A DNA stretch of 64,000 bases, from assembly GCA_017303675.1 (NCBI GenBank), contig JAFLBX010000001.1:197970-261969 (forward strand). The letters are read 5' to 3'. A model generated the notes under the pieces. That model had not been told where the DNA came from. It was given only the letters and a program-made list of their open reading frames with translations, and did no database searches. Position numbers and translations under genes: made by a program. Source of the stretch: Ignavibacteria bacterium (GTDB lineage: Bacteria > Bacteroidota > Ignavibacteria > Tepidaquicellales > OLB5). Positions 44,796 to 54,515 of the stretch are shown piece by piece (position 1 is the stretch's first letter; every line of letters starts with the position of its first letter).

Positions 44796-45517
44796 ATCCT
44801 GACGTACCTTTTTACTCTGATATCTTACTGTTTCTTGTTATAGTAATAATTATCGCTTTTGTTTTTTATTCCCTTAAATTTGCCCTGCACTCAATGAACG
44901 CTCCTGCAGGTAAAATAAAAAAATATTATATAGTTACTGCGGTTATTATTGCAGGCTGGCTTTTCACATCTGCAATGATAGCATTCAACGGAACTCTTTC
45001 AGACTTCACCTCAACTCCTCCAAAACTAATGCTTGTAGTTCTTCCGCCGGTGCTGGCAATAAGTTATTTAAGCAGTTCAACCCGTGTTAATTCTCTTATA
45101 CAGGAAATTCCTTCATCATGGCTGGTTTACATACAATCATTCAGAATACTTGTGGAATTTTTCCTGTGGATACTTTTCACACGAAACATTATTCCTGTAC
45201 AAATGACATTTGAAGGTTTAAATTATGATATTTTAACAGGTTTAAGCGCTCCGCTTGTTGCATACTATGCACTTAGCCAGAATAAATGGCCCAGAATAAC
45301 AGCAGTTCTATGGAATTTAGCCGGATTGCTTCTTGTTACAAACATTTTTTTAGTTGCTTTTCTTTCAACCCCGGGTCCTCTCAGGCAATTTTTTAACGAG
45401 CCGCCTAATACTTTAGTCTCTTATTTTCCTTATGTATGGCTTCCCGCTTTCATTGTTCCTTTTGCGTATTTAATGCATATACTTTCTATTAAACAAATAG
45501 TAAAATTCAACAAATAA
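44792..45517 (+). CDS. Integral membrane protein, about seven TM helices
   Basis: 241 residues, strongly hydrophobic. Helices are suggested near 10-28, 46-66, 78-95, 110-130, 145-165, 172-195 and 210-232. Loops contain NAPAGKIKKYY and STPPKLMLVVLPP. I do not recognise a family; similar unannotated membrane proteins occur in Bacteroidetes. The start overlaps the DUF4406 stop, and the acetyltransferase gene begins one base after its stop, so 44466-46076 is one operon. Confidence 0.75.
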   Translation: MNPDVPFYSDILLFLVIVIIIAFVFYSLKFALHSMNAPAGKIKKYYIVTAVIIAGWLFTSAMIAFNGTLSDFTSTPPKLMLVVLPPVLAISYLSSSTRVNSLIQEIPSSWLVYIQSFRILVEFFLWILFTRNIIPVQMTFEGLNYDILTGLSAPLVAYYALSQNKWPRITAVLWNLAGLLLVTNIFLVAFLSTPGPLRQFFNEPPNTLVSYFPYVWLPAFIVPFAYLMHILSIKQIVKFNK

Positions 45518-45518
45518 T

Positions 45519-46076
45519 ATGGTCCTTCCTTATATAGAATCAGATAGATTGATCCTGCGAACACTTACTGTAAATGATACAGATGAACTCTTTGTTTTCA
45601 GGACGGAAAATGCGGATTTTTTTAAGCCGTGGAGCCCAGAATATCCAACTGGCTACTTCACCAGGGAATACCACCGCAAAAACCTGATACAAATAGAAGC
45701 AGATGTATTAAAAGGCACTCTTGTACAGTTTGGAGTATATCTTAAAACTGATGAAAAAAGGATGATAGGATCTGTAGTGTTCTCAAATATCATAATGGGT
45801 CCGTTTAAATCCTGTTACCTTGGTTACAGGATTGATAAAACCGAAATTAATAAAGGATATGCGACAGAAGCAATAATTGCCGGGTGTGTTTATATGTTCA
45901 AAGAAAAACAACTCCACAGGATCGAAGCAAATATTATCCCCCGAAATACCGCTTCAATAAAGGCGATTAAAAAAGCAGGTTTTACTTATGAAGGATTATC
46001 AAAGAAATATTTGAAGATTAATGGAGTTTGGGAAGACCACCTTCACTATGTGCTTCTGAATGAAGCAGTTGAGTAA
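45519..46076 (+). CDS. GNAT acetyltransferase, RimJ/RimL type
   Basis: 185 residues. N-terminal IESDRLILRTLTVNDTDELF, GSVVFSNI, LGYRIDKTEINKGYATEAI (about 103-121, acetyl-CoA loop) and HRIEANIIPRNTASIKAIKKAGFTYEGLSKKYL are the full RimJ signature. The family acetylates N-terminal residues of ribosomal or other proteins. The target is unknown. Last gene of the operon starting at 44466; it converges with ispH. Confidence 0.92.
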   Translation: MVLPYIESDRLILRTLTVNDTDELFVFRTENADFFKPWSPEYPTGYFTREYHRKNLIQIEADVLKGTLVQFGVYLKTDEKRMIGSVVFSNIIMGPFKSCYLGYRIDKTEINKGYATEAIIAGCVYMFKEKQLHRIEANIIPRNTASIKAIKKAGFTYEGLSKKYLKINGVWEDHLHYVLLNEAVE

Positions 46077-46087
46077 TATAATTTATT

Positions 46088-47329
46088 TTAGTTCAGGTTT
46101 TCTGTGTGAAAAGGTATCAGAGCTTTTTCTACCGGTTCAGCTTCAGGAAAAAACGATACTATCTTCTGCAGAACTTCATCAAGAATTGCATCAGGACAGG
46201 ATGCACCGCTTGTAAGGATTATTTCAGTGGGTTTATCATTATTTGCTTTAAGCCAGTTCTTTGTAGTTGTTTCTTCATTTTTATGAATATTAAAATGGCT
46301 TATCACTTCATCTGAAATTATTTTTTCAGCTCCTGAAATAAAATATACGGGCAGCCTGGTTTCACACAGTTCCACTATATGAGAAGTATTAGAGCTGTTA
46401 TATCCTCCCACAACAATAGCAAAATCTGCATTACCGTTTAGCAAGCCTAAAGTTGCCTGCTGGTTATCATAAGTAGCATAACAAAGTGTATCACTTGTAT
46501 CAGCATAATGATCTTTGATCTTGCCTTCCCCGTATTTTTCTGACATCGCAGACTTGATCATATCAGCGATTGCCTGTGTTTCTGTAGCAAGCATTGTAGT
46601 TTGATTTACAACACCAACATGATCTAGGTCACGGTTAACATCAAACCCGTCAGAATACTTCCCTTCAAACAAAGTATAAAATTCCTTTGCAGGAATTTTT
46701 CCGAGGATAATATCACACAATAATTTCGTCTCTTCGATATTCCTTACAATAAGTGTCGGTGAGTTCTGTTTTGAATGTGAAAATGTCGCTATAGTTTCTT
46801 CGTGGTTATATTTACCGTGAACAATTATTGTATAGCTCTTTTTTCCAAGTGCTTCGGCACGGTTCCAGACTTTTTCCACAAATGGGCAGGTTGTATCATA
46901 CTTGTAAGGATCAATTCCCCTGTTTGCCAGCAATTGCTGAATTTCAATCGTAGTACCAAATGCCGGCACTATTACAATATCCTCTGAATTCAGCTCATCC
47001 CAGGGAATAATCTGCCGGCCGTTATGTTCACGGATAAATTCAACGCCTCTTGATTTAAGATCTTCATTAACATTCGGGTTATGTATCATTTCGCTCAGCA
47101 AAAAAACCCGTTTACCCGGGTTTTGCTCGAGTGATTTGTATGCTATTTCAATAGCGTTTTCTACACCATAGCAAAACCCGAAATGACGCGCAATAAGAAA
47201 TTTAACGGGACCGAAATCAAGAACTGAGGGAGTATAATCCTTTTTCCTGGGATCAGTTATTTTCCGCGCATTTTTTACAACAGATATCACAGGACTGCGG
47301 TAATATATTGGGATATCGAATTTTTTCAC
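46088..47329 (-). CDS. ispH: 4-hydroxy-3-methylbut-2-enyl diphosphate reductase, long type
   Basis: 413 residues, longer than the 310-320 of E. coli but normal for Bacteroidetes/Chloroflexi-type IspH. It makes IPP and DMAPP from HMBPP. The three cluster cysteines are present in ARHFGFCYGVENAIE (about 54), YDTTCPFVEKVW (about 149) and SGASCPDAILDEV (about 377). Other motifs: EMIHNPNVNEDLKSRGVEFI, HGKYNHEETIA, NQTTMLATETQ. It is followed upstream on the same strand by hutU, with one base between the hutU stop and the ispH ATG. Confidence 0.94.
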   Translation of the reverse strand: MKKFDIPIYYRSPVISVVKNARKITDPRKKDYTPSVLDFGPVKFLIARHFGFCYGVENAIEIAYKSLEQNPGKRVFLLSEMIHNPNVNEDLKSRGVEFIREHNGRQIIPWDELNSEDIVIVPAFGTTIEIQQLLANRGIDPYKYDTTCPFVEKVWNRAEALGKKSYTIIVHGKYNHEETIATFSHSKQNSPTLIVRNIEETKLLCDIILGKIPAKEFYTLFEGKYSDGFDVNRDLDHVGVVNQTTMLATETQAIADMIKSAMSEKYGEGKIKDHYADTSDTLCYATYDNQQATLGLLNGNADFAIVVGGYNSSNTSHIVELCETRLPVYFISGAEKIISDEVISHFNIHKNEETTTKNWLKANNDKPTEIILTSGASCPDAILDEVLQKIVSFFPEAEPVEKALIPFHTENLN

Positions 47330-47330
47330 A

Positions 47331-48983
47331 CTATTTAATCATAGGCATTTTAATGCCGAATTTCTTTTCGTTTTCGATTGCCTGTTCGTAACCGGCATCC
47401 GCGTGGCGTACAATTCCCATTCCGGGGTCGTATGTTAACACTCTTTCCAATCGTTCTTCAGCTTCTTTGGTTCCATCTGCCACTACAACCATTCCGCTGT
47501 GGATTGATAAACCAATACCCACACCGCCGCCATGATGAAGTGAAACCCAGCTGGCACCGCCGACCGCATTTAATGCAAAGTTAAGTATTGGCCAGTCTGC
47601 AATTGCATCGCTTCCGTCCTTCATTTTTTCGGTTTCGCGGTTTGGTGATGCGACACTTCCACAGTCAAGATGGTCACGTCCTATAACAATGGGGGCTTTT
47701 ACTTTCCCATCACGCACCAGCTCGTTGAATATTTTTCCCATCTTTGCGCGCTCACCATATCCAAGCCAGCAAATTCTTGCAGGCAAACCCTGGAAGTGAA
47801 CTTTTTCCTGCGCTTTTTTTATCCATCTTGCCAGAGCTTTATTTTCAGGAAATGCTTTTAACACATACTCATCAGTAACAAAAATATCGTTGGGGTCACC
47901 GCTAAGCGCTGCCCAGCGGAAAGGGCCTTTGCCGTCGCAGAAAAGCGGCCTGATGTATTCCGGTACAAATCCCGGGATATCGAAAGCTTCTTTGAAGCCG
48001 TGATTCAAAGCTTCGCCGCGAATGTTATTGCCGTAATCAAACACAATTGAGCCGCGTTTCAGGAAATCATGCATTGCCCTGCAATGCACAACAACTGTAT
48101 CCCTTGAAAGTTTTATATACTTTTCCTGGTCATTTTTTCTCAGTTCCAAAGCCTGCTCTAAAGTCATTCCCATTGGTACATAACCATTCAGCATATCGTG
48201 GGCTGAAGTCTGGTCAGTAACAATATCAGGTATAATATTCCGTTTCAGAAGCTCAGGCAATACTTCTCCAGCATTGCCAACAAGCCCGATAGATTTTGCT
48301 TCCTTGTTCTTTTTCGCTTCTAAAACCCGTTTTATGGCTTCATCAATATCATCTGTAATTACATCGCAGTATCCGGTATCGATTCGTTTTTGAATTCTGG
48401 ATCTGTCAACATCAATTCCAAGAATCACGGCACCGTTCATAGTAGCAGCAAGCGGCTGAGCGCCGCCCATTCCTCCTAAACCAGCTGTAAGGATAAATTT
48501 TCCTGAAAGATCACTGTTGAAATGTTTATCAGCGCAAGCAGCAAAAGTTTCGTACGTGCCCTGCAGGATTCCCTGGGAGCCGATATAAATCCATGAGCCT
48601 GCAGTCATCTGTCCGTACATTGTGAGTCCAAGTGCATCCAGCCTGCGGAACTCATCCCAGTTAGCCCAGGCGGGTACTAGTTGAGCATTTGAGATTATTA
48701 CTTTGGGAGCATTTTTATGTGTTTTAAAAACTGCCACAGGTTTTCCCGATTGAACGAGCAGTGTTTCATCTTCATTAAGTTTTTTCAGCGAGTCAATTAT
48801 CGCATTATAACATTCCCAATTTCTCGCGGCTTTGCCGCCGCCGCCGTATACTATAAGATCATCGGGCCTTTCGGCAACATCAGGATCTAAGTTATTCATT
48901 AACATACGCATAGCGGCTTCTGATATCCAGTTTTTACAGGATATTTCAGAGCCGGTTGGAGCTTTTATTGATCTTTTTGACAT
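47331..48983 (-). CDS. hutU: Urocanate hydratase
   Basis: 550 residues. It converts urocanate to imidazolone propionate in histidine degradation, using tightly bound NAD+. Motifs: [23 protein letters not shown] near the start, [50 protein letters not shown] (NAD region), and [20 protein letters not shown] with the catalytic region after HCRAMHDF. Length is standard. No hutH, hutI or hutG lies near it. A TATCTTTG box lies about 30 bases upstream of the start. The gene is coupled to ispH, whose ATG begins one base after the hutU stop. Confidence 0.95.
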   Translation of the reverse strand: MSKRSIKAPTGSEISCKNWISEAAMRMLMNNLDPDVAERPDDLIVYGGGGKAARNWECYNAIIDSLKKLNEDETLLVQSGKPVAVFKTHKNAPKVIISNAQLVPAWANWDEFRRLDALGLTMYGQMTAGSWIYIGSQGILQGTYETFAACADKHFNSDLSGKFILTAGLGGMGGAQPLAATMNGAVILGIDVDRSRIQKRIDTGYCDVITDDIDEAIKRVLEAKKNKEAKSIGLVGNAGEVLPELLKRNIIPDIVTDQTSAHDMLNGYVPMGMTLEQALELRKNDQEKYIKLSRDTVVVHCRAMHDFLKRGSIVFDYGNNIRGEALNHGFKEAFDIPGFVPEYIRPLFCDGKGPFRWAALSGDPNDIFVTDEYVLKAFPENKALARWIKKAQEKVHFQGLPARICWLGYGERAKMGKIFNELVRDGKVKAPIVIGRDHLDCGSVASPNRETEKMKDGSDAIADWPILNFALNAVGGASWVSLHHGGGVGIGLSIHSGMVVVADGTKEAEERLERVLTYDPGMGIVRHADAGYEQAIENEKKFGIKMPMIK

Positions 48984-49005
48984 AATATTAAATAGGATTA
49001 AGATA

Positions 49006-49013
49006 CAAAGATA
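49006..49013 (-). promoter_or_regulatory. TAnnTTTG-type element ahead of hutU-ispH
   Basis: Minus-strand TATCTTTG 23 bases before the hutU ATG; no convincing -33 TTTG was found. Confidence 0.35.
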
Positions 49014-49069
49014 AGGGTTTTAGAGAATGTTTAACAGGTGTAAAGAGAGCACCTTTTGAACTAAGAGAA

Positions 49070-49834
49070 TTATTTTACTTTCGGCAAATCGAGTGAAGTA
49101 TCAATCTTTTCCTGTTCACGCCAGATAGCCTGGCATGGAAATTTATTTTCATACAGCGCACGGCTCATCATAACAGAATCAACACCGAATTTTTCGAGAT
49201 CCTGAATACTCCTAAGGTCAGCATAGCTGGAGATCCCGCCCGCTGCAGTTACTTTCAGGCCTGTTTCTTCTGCAATTTGTTTTAACCCTTCAATATCAGG
49301 TCCTGTTAATGTTCCGACTCTTGCTACATCCTGGTAAATTATCCGTTCAACGCCAAGTTTTTTCATTCCTAAGGCAAATTCCAGGGCATGTATATTTGTA
49401 ACATTACCCCAGCCATCTTTAACTAAAAAGCCGTTTCTTACATCAACACTTATTGCAACCTTGCTTTTTCCGAATTCATCGAGAAGTTTTTTAATAAGAT
49501 CAATATTATCAATAGCCGAAGTTCCGATTACAATTCTGTATACACCAAGCTCGCGGATCAATTGGTTTGCGATCTCGAAGGTTCTGATACCGCCGCCAAG
49601 CTGAATAGGTACACCAACGTTTTCTGTTATCTCTTTTATCAGCTCATAATTTTTACGTTTACCCGAAACCGCGCCGTCAAGATCGGATATATGAATAACC
49701 TTCGCATTTTCCTTGCGGAAAAGGCGTGCCATATTCAAAGGGCTTTCGGAATAATATACAGTTTTATCCTCAAGCCCTTCGACCATTCTTACTGACCTTC
49801 CGTTTTGTATATCTATTACGGGAATTACGAGCAT
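49070..49834 (-). CDS. HisA-like (beta/alpha)8 isomerase with altered active-site residues
   Basis: 254 residues, full-length HisA/HisF fold: VIPVIDIQNG (Asp8), VIHISDLDGA, PIQLGGGIRT (about 77-85), VIGTSAI (about 102-108), VDVRNG (Asp131), VTAAGGIS (about 195-202). HisA isomerises ProFAR in histidine synthesis. The usual TDIxRDG segment reads YQDVARVG here: catalytic Thr is Gln168 and the conserved Asp is Val173; the phosphate-binding VGRAL is MSRAL. Both catalytic aspartates remain. No other his gene is near it. It starts 9 bases after the stop of the GT-C gene. It could be a HisA with drifted residues or a relative with another substrate. Confidence 0.85.
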   Translation of the reverse strand: MLVIPVIDIQNGRSVRMVEGLEDKTVYYSESPLNMARLFRKENAKVIHISDLDGAVSGKRKNYELIKEITENVGVPIQLGGGIRTFEIANQLIRELGVYRIVIGTSAIDNIDLIKKLLDEFGKSKVAISVDVRNGFLVKDGWGNVTNIHALEFALGMKKLGVERIIYQDVARVGTLTGPDIEGLKQIAEETGLKVTAAGGISSYADLRSIQDLEKFGVDSVMMSRALYENKFPCQAIWREQEKIDTSLDLPKVK

Positions 49835-49843
49835 ATTAATTAC

Positions 49844-51295
49844 TTACTTTGGATTCACTTTATATATTTTAAAATATCGCGGTGAAGTATCTGAAATGCC
49901 AAGACTCGGAAATTTTTTCATAAATTCAGGCTGTAAACTATATTTATCAAATTCCAGTGGAATAAAAATATCATTGGAATCTCTATCAATAACATAATCA
50001 GCCTGAATAAAGTTTAGCAGCCTGTGTGTAACCAGCCTGTCTTCAAGCGGAGTTGACATGATCTTATTATTTAATTCAAGATCACGATTGATCAGAGCAG
50101 CAGCATCAATAATATATCTTTCAGAATAGTAGCCGATTGCCCCAACATCGTTTACAAGTATTCTGGAGCCTGCCGGAGTGTTCTCTTTAAGCCATTTCCC
50201 TTCCGGTATTAGACATTCATTCATACCATAGGTAAAATCGTCTGTACTTGGCTTTACAAATTTATAAAATATAAACTGCGAATAAAATACACAAATAACA
50301 AGAACTGTAACTATAACAATGTTTTTCCTGTATTTTAACAAAGAAACTGACGTTAAGCCGATTAAAATCAAAAATGGTGAAATTATCAGTAAATATCTGG
50401 AAATTATATCCGCGTCTGTAATGATATATAAAAAAACCAGCGAAAACATCCAAATTATAAATGGAGCTAAATTTAATAATTTCTTTTTAGCAAATACTAC
50501 AAAAATTGTTACTGTTGCCAAAAGCATTTCAATCATTGAAGCCCCGGCGAGAGTTTTTGAAATTTCAATTATCTGTGTTAAGAAAATAGCCGGGCTTAGA
50601 GTTAATGTTGATTTTCCCAGGGCAGTATTTGGCGTAAAGGTATCAAAACTAATTTGTGCATAAACAAGAAACGAAACAACAGGAATTGCAGTTAATAGAA
50701 TATATTTGCCTAATTCTAATAAATTCAGTTCATTTTGTTTTAGTTTATTAATAACAATAATGGTGAATAATACCAAGACAAGTACAAAACCTTCAGGTCG
50801 TGTCAAATAAAATAGTCCTAATATAAAAAACATTAAAGAAAAATTTCCGCGGTAATACAAATAGAAAATGAGTACTACTATCAATACAGCAAAACTTGTT
50901 TCCATCCCTGTAAAAGACCATCTTATGAACCAGGCATTAAGGGTAAAAATTGTCATAGCTGCAACAGGCAATATTTCATCTTTGAAGATCAAAGAAGCAA
51001 GCCTGTAAAAAATAAAAATCGCGCAAAGAGCACAGAACAAATCAGCGAATTTAGAAAACCAAAAGGCATTTATCCCAATCATTGTTGGCAAGCTTAATAA
51101 CAAAACCCATAAAGGACTGGTTACACCATAACTCTCTTCTCCGGGATTAAAGGAAAACCCGTTTCCAGCAGCAATATTTTTCGCGTATTGGAGATAGATA
51201 TATGTATCATCCGGGACATAATACACCTTTAAAAAATTACTGTAAATAAAAATCAGAAGAATTGATGTAAATATGTAGAAATTTAATTTTTTCAA
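49844..51295 (-). CDS. GT-C type membrane glycosyltransferase (PMT/ArnT-like)
   Basis: 483 residues, about eleven membrane helices. The first loop has YVPDDTYIYLQYAKNIAAGNGFSFNPGE (about 27-54), the DD motif and Gly-Phe signature of the PMT/ArnT-like group, then GVTSPLWVLLL. The C-terminal domain (about 370-483) is soluble (LKENTPAGSRILVNDVGAIGYYSERYIIDAAALIN). It uses a polyprenyl-linked sugar to modify a lipid or protein outside the membrane. It reads into the HisA-like gene with 9 bases between. Confidence 0.8.
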   Translation of the reverse strand: MKKLNFYIFTSILLIFIYSNFLKVYYVPDDTYIYLQYAKNIAAGNGFSFNPGEESYGVTSPLWVLLLSLPTMIGINAFWFSKFADLFCALCAIFIFYRLASLIFKDEILPVAAMTIFTLNAWFIRWSFTGMETSFAVLIVVLIFYLYYRGNFSLMFFILGLFYLTRPEGFVLVLVLFTIIVINKLKQNELNLLELGKYILLTAIPVVSFLVYAQISFDTFTPNTALGKSTLTLSPAIFLTQIIEISKTLAGASMIEMLLATVTIFVVFAKKKLLNLAPFIIWMFSLVFLYIITDADIISRYLLIISPFLILIGLTSVSLLKYRKNIVIVTVLVICVFYSQFIFYKFVKPSTDDFTYGMNECLIPEGKWLKENTPAGSRILVNDVGAIGYYSERYIIDAAALINRDLELNNKIMSTPLEDRLVTHRLLNFIQADYVIDRDSNDIFIPLEFDKYSLQPEFMKKFPSLGISDTSPRYFKIYKVNPK

Positions 51296-51316
51296 AGTAA
51301 TGTTAATAAGAAAAAG

Positions 51317-51347
51317 AAATAGGGTAACCTGTTTGATTACCCTATTT
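51317..51347 (-). terminator. Stem-loop terminator after PorZ-like gene
   Basis: Minus strand: AAATAGGGTAA (51347-51337), 9-base loop, TTACCCTATTT (51327-51317), then CTTTTTCTT. Also lies just ahead of the GT-C gene start. Confidence 0.8.
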
Positions 51348-51370
51348 AAAAAATTTCACTCAGATAATTT

Positions 51371-53674
51371 TTACTTTCTCACAACCGCAACTTTACCGGT
51401 GCATACCTGGCTTGCATCTTTATTATAACCCGCAATCAGGTATATACCGCTGGAAACAAAATTTCCGTTCAAGTCTCTTCCATCCCATTCAGCAATTCTG
51501 CCGCCCGGAGTTTCAAACTCTGCAACAAGAGTACCGCTGATTGTCATTATCTTGACGGTAGATTCAGAAACAAGCCCATCTATTTTTAACTTGGTATCGG
51601 ATGGAACTAAAAACGGATTCGGTCCGCACTTTATTTTATCACAGGTTTCAAGCGGCTTAACCGCAATAGTATTTAGTGCTACCAATCCTTTTTCCGTTCC
51701 GAAATAGGCAACACCGGTTACCGGCGATACAGCAATACTTAATATCCTGTTAACGGGTAATGGTGAATTGGCTGTATTATACCTTGCCAGTAATGTTGAG
51801 CCATCCGGCGAAACATAAAGCAGACCGTTAGATAATGTACCTATCCACTTATTATTAAGTTCATCAACTGCAATAAACTGAACATTCTCTGTAAGAGGTG
51901 TGCTTATACCGTTTTCAATTAATCTCATTTTTTCCATTGATGGAATTGAACCGGGATTATTTATTACCTGTGAAGGCTCTCTTACAATTACTATCCCGTT
52001 ATCTGTTCCAATCCACACTTCACCGTTCTTTTCAGATACTACATGATTCACGGAGCTGACATCTGACCCCATTAAAGAAGCATTTATCAGGGTACCATTA
52101 GGTGTTGTGCCTTCATTGAAATAAACTATACCTCTTGGCTGGTTTGGAAGATCATTGGGTAATGTCATCCATTTGGTGTTAAAATTATCAATAGCCATGT
52201 TGATTAGTGTTGTAACCGAAGCATTGGAAGGAGTTGGATATGAGAGACATTGATTATTCTCATTAAATTTTACAATTGGCAATGAATTGCTTGGGGCTCT
52301 GTTTATTAACCAGGTATTCCCTCCATTATCTTCCCATATTCCTTCAACAAGTGTAAAATTACCTTCAAGTGATACAAGACACGAATTTTGATTATTATAA
52401 AGGTATACACTATCTCCGCTGATTTTCAATAAACCTGAACCATAACCTCCTGCCCATACTGTATTGCCAAACTTAGAAGCATAAACATGCCTGAAATCGT
52501 TTGCCTGCATCCAGGGATAATCATCGGTTGTAAAATTTTTCCAGCTGTTAAAATTATACCGGTAAACACCTGCGTTCAATCCTCCGGAAACTCCGTATAT
52601 ATTACCGTTTATATCTATAGAAACATCCTGAAACACATTTGAAGCAGGTCCATTAGGAAATATATCAGTATAAACACCATTTCTTAATATTCGTACACCC
52701 TGTTTAACAGTACCAATTAATAAATCTCCTGCGGAATTTACCTTTAATGAATTTACTTCCGTACCGCTTTCAACAAGCTCTAAATTATTAAGGTTACCTG
52801 AACTTACTTTAAATATTCTGAAGTTACCTTTAAATCCTTCATAATTTGTGTAAGCAGAAAAATATAAAGATGAGCCCGATACTGCCATTTTACCTACCGG
52901 ATCATTAAATGGCACTCCATTATACAAAGGATTGTAAGAATTTAATGTGCCATTTTGAAAATACACCATACCGCTATCAGTACCAATGAAAACTTTAGAG
53001 TCAAAATAAGCAAGACAGTTTGACTGGTTATCAAGAAGTACTGAGTTCCCGGTTGTAAATGAATTCCAGTTTGATGCGATAGGAAGGTTATTATTAATAT
53101 TTGCATTAGCTATTCCGTTTTTAGTTGCTGCCCATAGAGTATCATTCACAACCATTATATCATAAACGGGTGTAGGGGCTGCCAGAGTGCCGAAGCGCGT
53201 ATAAGGCTGATCAACAAACTGGAACTGGGGAATATTGAATTTTACAATACAGAACTCTGTTGCAAAGAACATAAGATTATTATATTCATAAAATGCATTT
53301 ATTCTTTTTGAAGGTTCAGTGGAATTCAAAATATCCGTTATTTGCCTCCATGACTGGTCAGAAGTATTCAGCACACTTATCGCGCCGTTAAAAGCTCCTG
53401 CCCAAACGGTTCCGTTGCTTCCAGTAGAAACAGCGGTTAGTTCATTCGACCCTAAACCATCCAGTGAAGTATATTTTTTAACATCAGATGGCAGTGATGC
53501 ATCAAAGCTGAATAAACCGCCTGAAGAAGCTGCCCAAACAGAATTACCTGATAATGAAATACCCTTAACTTCCCTGAGTGAAGTGTATATGTTCCACCCG
53601 CTTCCGGAATTTTGCGGAAAAATATTACCACATACTATAATAAACGCAGTTAGAAATACAAGTTTTTTCAGCAT
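51371..53674 (-). CDS. PorZ-like two-propeller protein with FlgD-like C-terminal domain
   Basis: 767 residues. Signal peptide (LKKLVFLTAFIIVCGNIFPQ). Two-component-regulator-type propeller repeats: VWAASSGGLFSFD, YTSLDGLGSNELTAV, TVWAGAFNGAISVL, TLWAATKNGIANA, DLLIGTVKQGVRIL, EVWIGTDNGIVIV, KWIGTLSNGLLYV, AYFGTEKGLVAL, which are enough for two seven-bladed propellers. The C-terminal 90 residues (CGPNPFLVPSDTKLKI, then GRIAEWDGRDLNGNFVSSGIYLI) are a FlgD-like/T9SS beta domain. This architecture matches PorZ, a cell-surface T9SS component needed for sortase function in Porphyromonas. PorZ identity is inferred; other propeller proteins share the layout. Confidence 0.8.
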   Translation of the reverse strand: MLKKLVFLTAFIIVCGNIFPQNSGSGWNIYTSLREVKGISLSGNSVWAASSGGLFSFDASLPSDVKKYTSLDGLGSNELTAVSTGSNGTVWAGAFNGAISVLNTSDQSWRQITDILNSTEPSKRINAFYEYNNLMFFATEFCIVKFNIPQFQFVDQPYTRFGTLAAPTPVYDIMVVNDTLWAATKNGIANANINNNLPIASNWNSFTTGNSVLLDNQSNCLAYFDSKVFIGTDSGMVYFQNGTLNSYNPLYNGVPFNDPVGKMAVSGSSLYFSAYTNYEGFKGNFRIFKVSSGNLNNLELVESGTEVNSLKVNSAGDLLIGTVKQGVRILRNGVYTDIFPNGPASNVFQDVSIDINGNIYGVSGGLNAGVYRYNFNSWKNFTTDDYPWMQANDFRHVYASKFGNTVWAGGYGSGLLKISGDSVYLYNNQNSCLVSLEGNFTLVEGIWEDNGGNTWLINRAPSNSLPIVKFNENNQCLSYPTPSNASVTTLINMAIDNFNTKWMTLPNDLPNQPRGIVYFNEGTTPNGTLINASLMGSDVSSVNHVVSEKNGEVWIGTDNGIVIVREPSQVINNPGSIPSMEKMRLIENGISTPLTENVQFIAVDELNNKWIGTLSNGLLYVSPDGSTLLARYNTANSPLPVNRILSIAVSPVTGVAYFGTEKGLVALNTIAVKPLETCDKIKCGPNPFLVPSDTKLKIDGLVSESTVKIMTISGTLVAEFETPGGRIAEWDGRDLNGNFVSSGIYLIAGYNKDASQVCTGKVAVVRK

Positions 53675-53779
53675 CTTTTTAAAATTAAGTTAGAGAATGT
53701 GTAGAGGTATTTATCTATAGTCAGAAGAAAAGTTTTTGGATATGTTTTTCACTTATATATATGATGTGTTTAGAGATAT

Positions 53780-54094
53780 TTACATTAAATCATTCAGCGC
53801 CTGTTCAAGCTCACTTTTTGTATGATCATCATTTTGAGACCTGGCAACGAATATTCCTTTTTCGTAGATCTTCCTGGCGGCGGATTCATCGCCAAGCTGT
53901 TCATATGTTTTTCCAAGCTGGTAATATGTAGCTACATAAGCCGGGTCGAGAGCATATATCTCTTCAAAAATATTTTTAGCCTGCTCAAGATCATTTAATG
54001 AAATATACTCGAGACCTAAGGCGTATCGTGCAAATGTATCCTGCGGGTCTGAGGCAAGAATTGCCTTCAGGTTTTCAATTCTTGAATTATCCAT
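53780..54094 (-). CDS. Small tetratricopeptide-repeat protein
   Basis: 104 residues from the internal ATG at 54094 (MDNSRIENLKAIL), preferred because Bacteroidetes relatives start there; an upstream ATG at 54112 would add six residues. Two to three TPR units: DTFARYALGLEYISLNDLEQAKNIFEEIYALDP (about 17-49), AYVATYYQLGKTYEQLGDESAARKIYEKGI (about 50-79). Cytoplasmic scaffold, partner unknown. Single gene between the PorZ-like and PCBD genes, all on the minus strand. Confidence 0.82.
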   Translation of the reverse strand: MDNSRIENLKAILASDPQDTFARYALGLEYISLNDLEQAKNIFEEIYALDPAYVATYYQLGKTYEQLGDESAARKIYEKGIFVARSQNDDHTKSELEQALNDLM

Positions 54095-54175
54095 TTCAGC
54101 TAATTTAAGCAACTTATATTAAAAATAAAAATAATAAAAGTGGAAAAATTTTCAACATTTTGTTAATTATTGCGT

Positions 54176-54460
54176 TTATAAAGGTATTTTTTCGAGATCA
54201 TTTGCAATTTCTATATCTTTTATGGTTATTCCTCCGGCGGAATGAGTAGAAAATGAAACCTCAATTTCAGTGAATTTCATTAAAATATAATCAGGATGAT
54301 GATTTCGTTTCTGGCAAAACCCGCCAACTGATGTTACAAATCCCATACTGGCAGGATAGCTTGAAGTTTTAAATACTTTTTTAATTGAACCATTTTCATA
54401 TTTCCATCCGGGAAGTGCGCTTAATGCATCCAATATCTGTTCCTGTGTTAATTTTTCCAT
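54176..54460 (-). CDS. Pterin-4a-carbinolamine dehydratase
   Basis: 94 residues, standard length. NHHPDYILMKFTEIEVSFSTHSAGGIT (about 55-81) is the family signature, with the His-His-Pro catalytic core; N-terminal LTQEQILDALSALPGWKYENGSIKKVFKT also fits. It dehydrates 4a-hydroxytetrahydrobiopterin when paired with an aromatic amino-acid hydroxylase; none is in the window. In bacteria without one it may serve in pterin cofactor repair. Confidence 0.93.
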   Translation of the reverse strand: MEKLTQEQILDALSALPGWKYENGSIKKVFKTSSYPASMGFVTSVGGFCQKRNHHPDYILMKFTEIEVSFSTHSAGGITIKDIEIANDLEKIPL

Positions 54461-54469
54461 TTTAAATCA

Positions 54470-54492
54470 AGAGCGGGTTTAAAACCCGCTCT
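54470..54492 (-). terminator. Stem-loop after the first S15-type hydrolase gene
   Basis: agagcgggttt (54470-54480) pairs with aaacccgctct (54482-54492), an almost loop-free palindrome; only a weak T-run follows on the minus strand (TTGATTT). Confidence 0.55.
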
Positions 54493-54515
54493 ATATTAAT
54501 TATTTATAATTTTGA

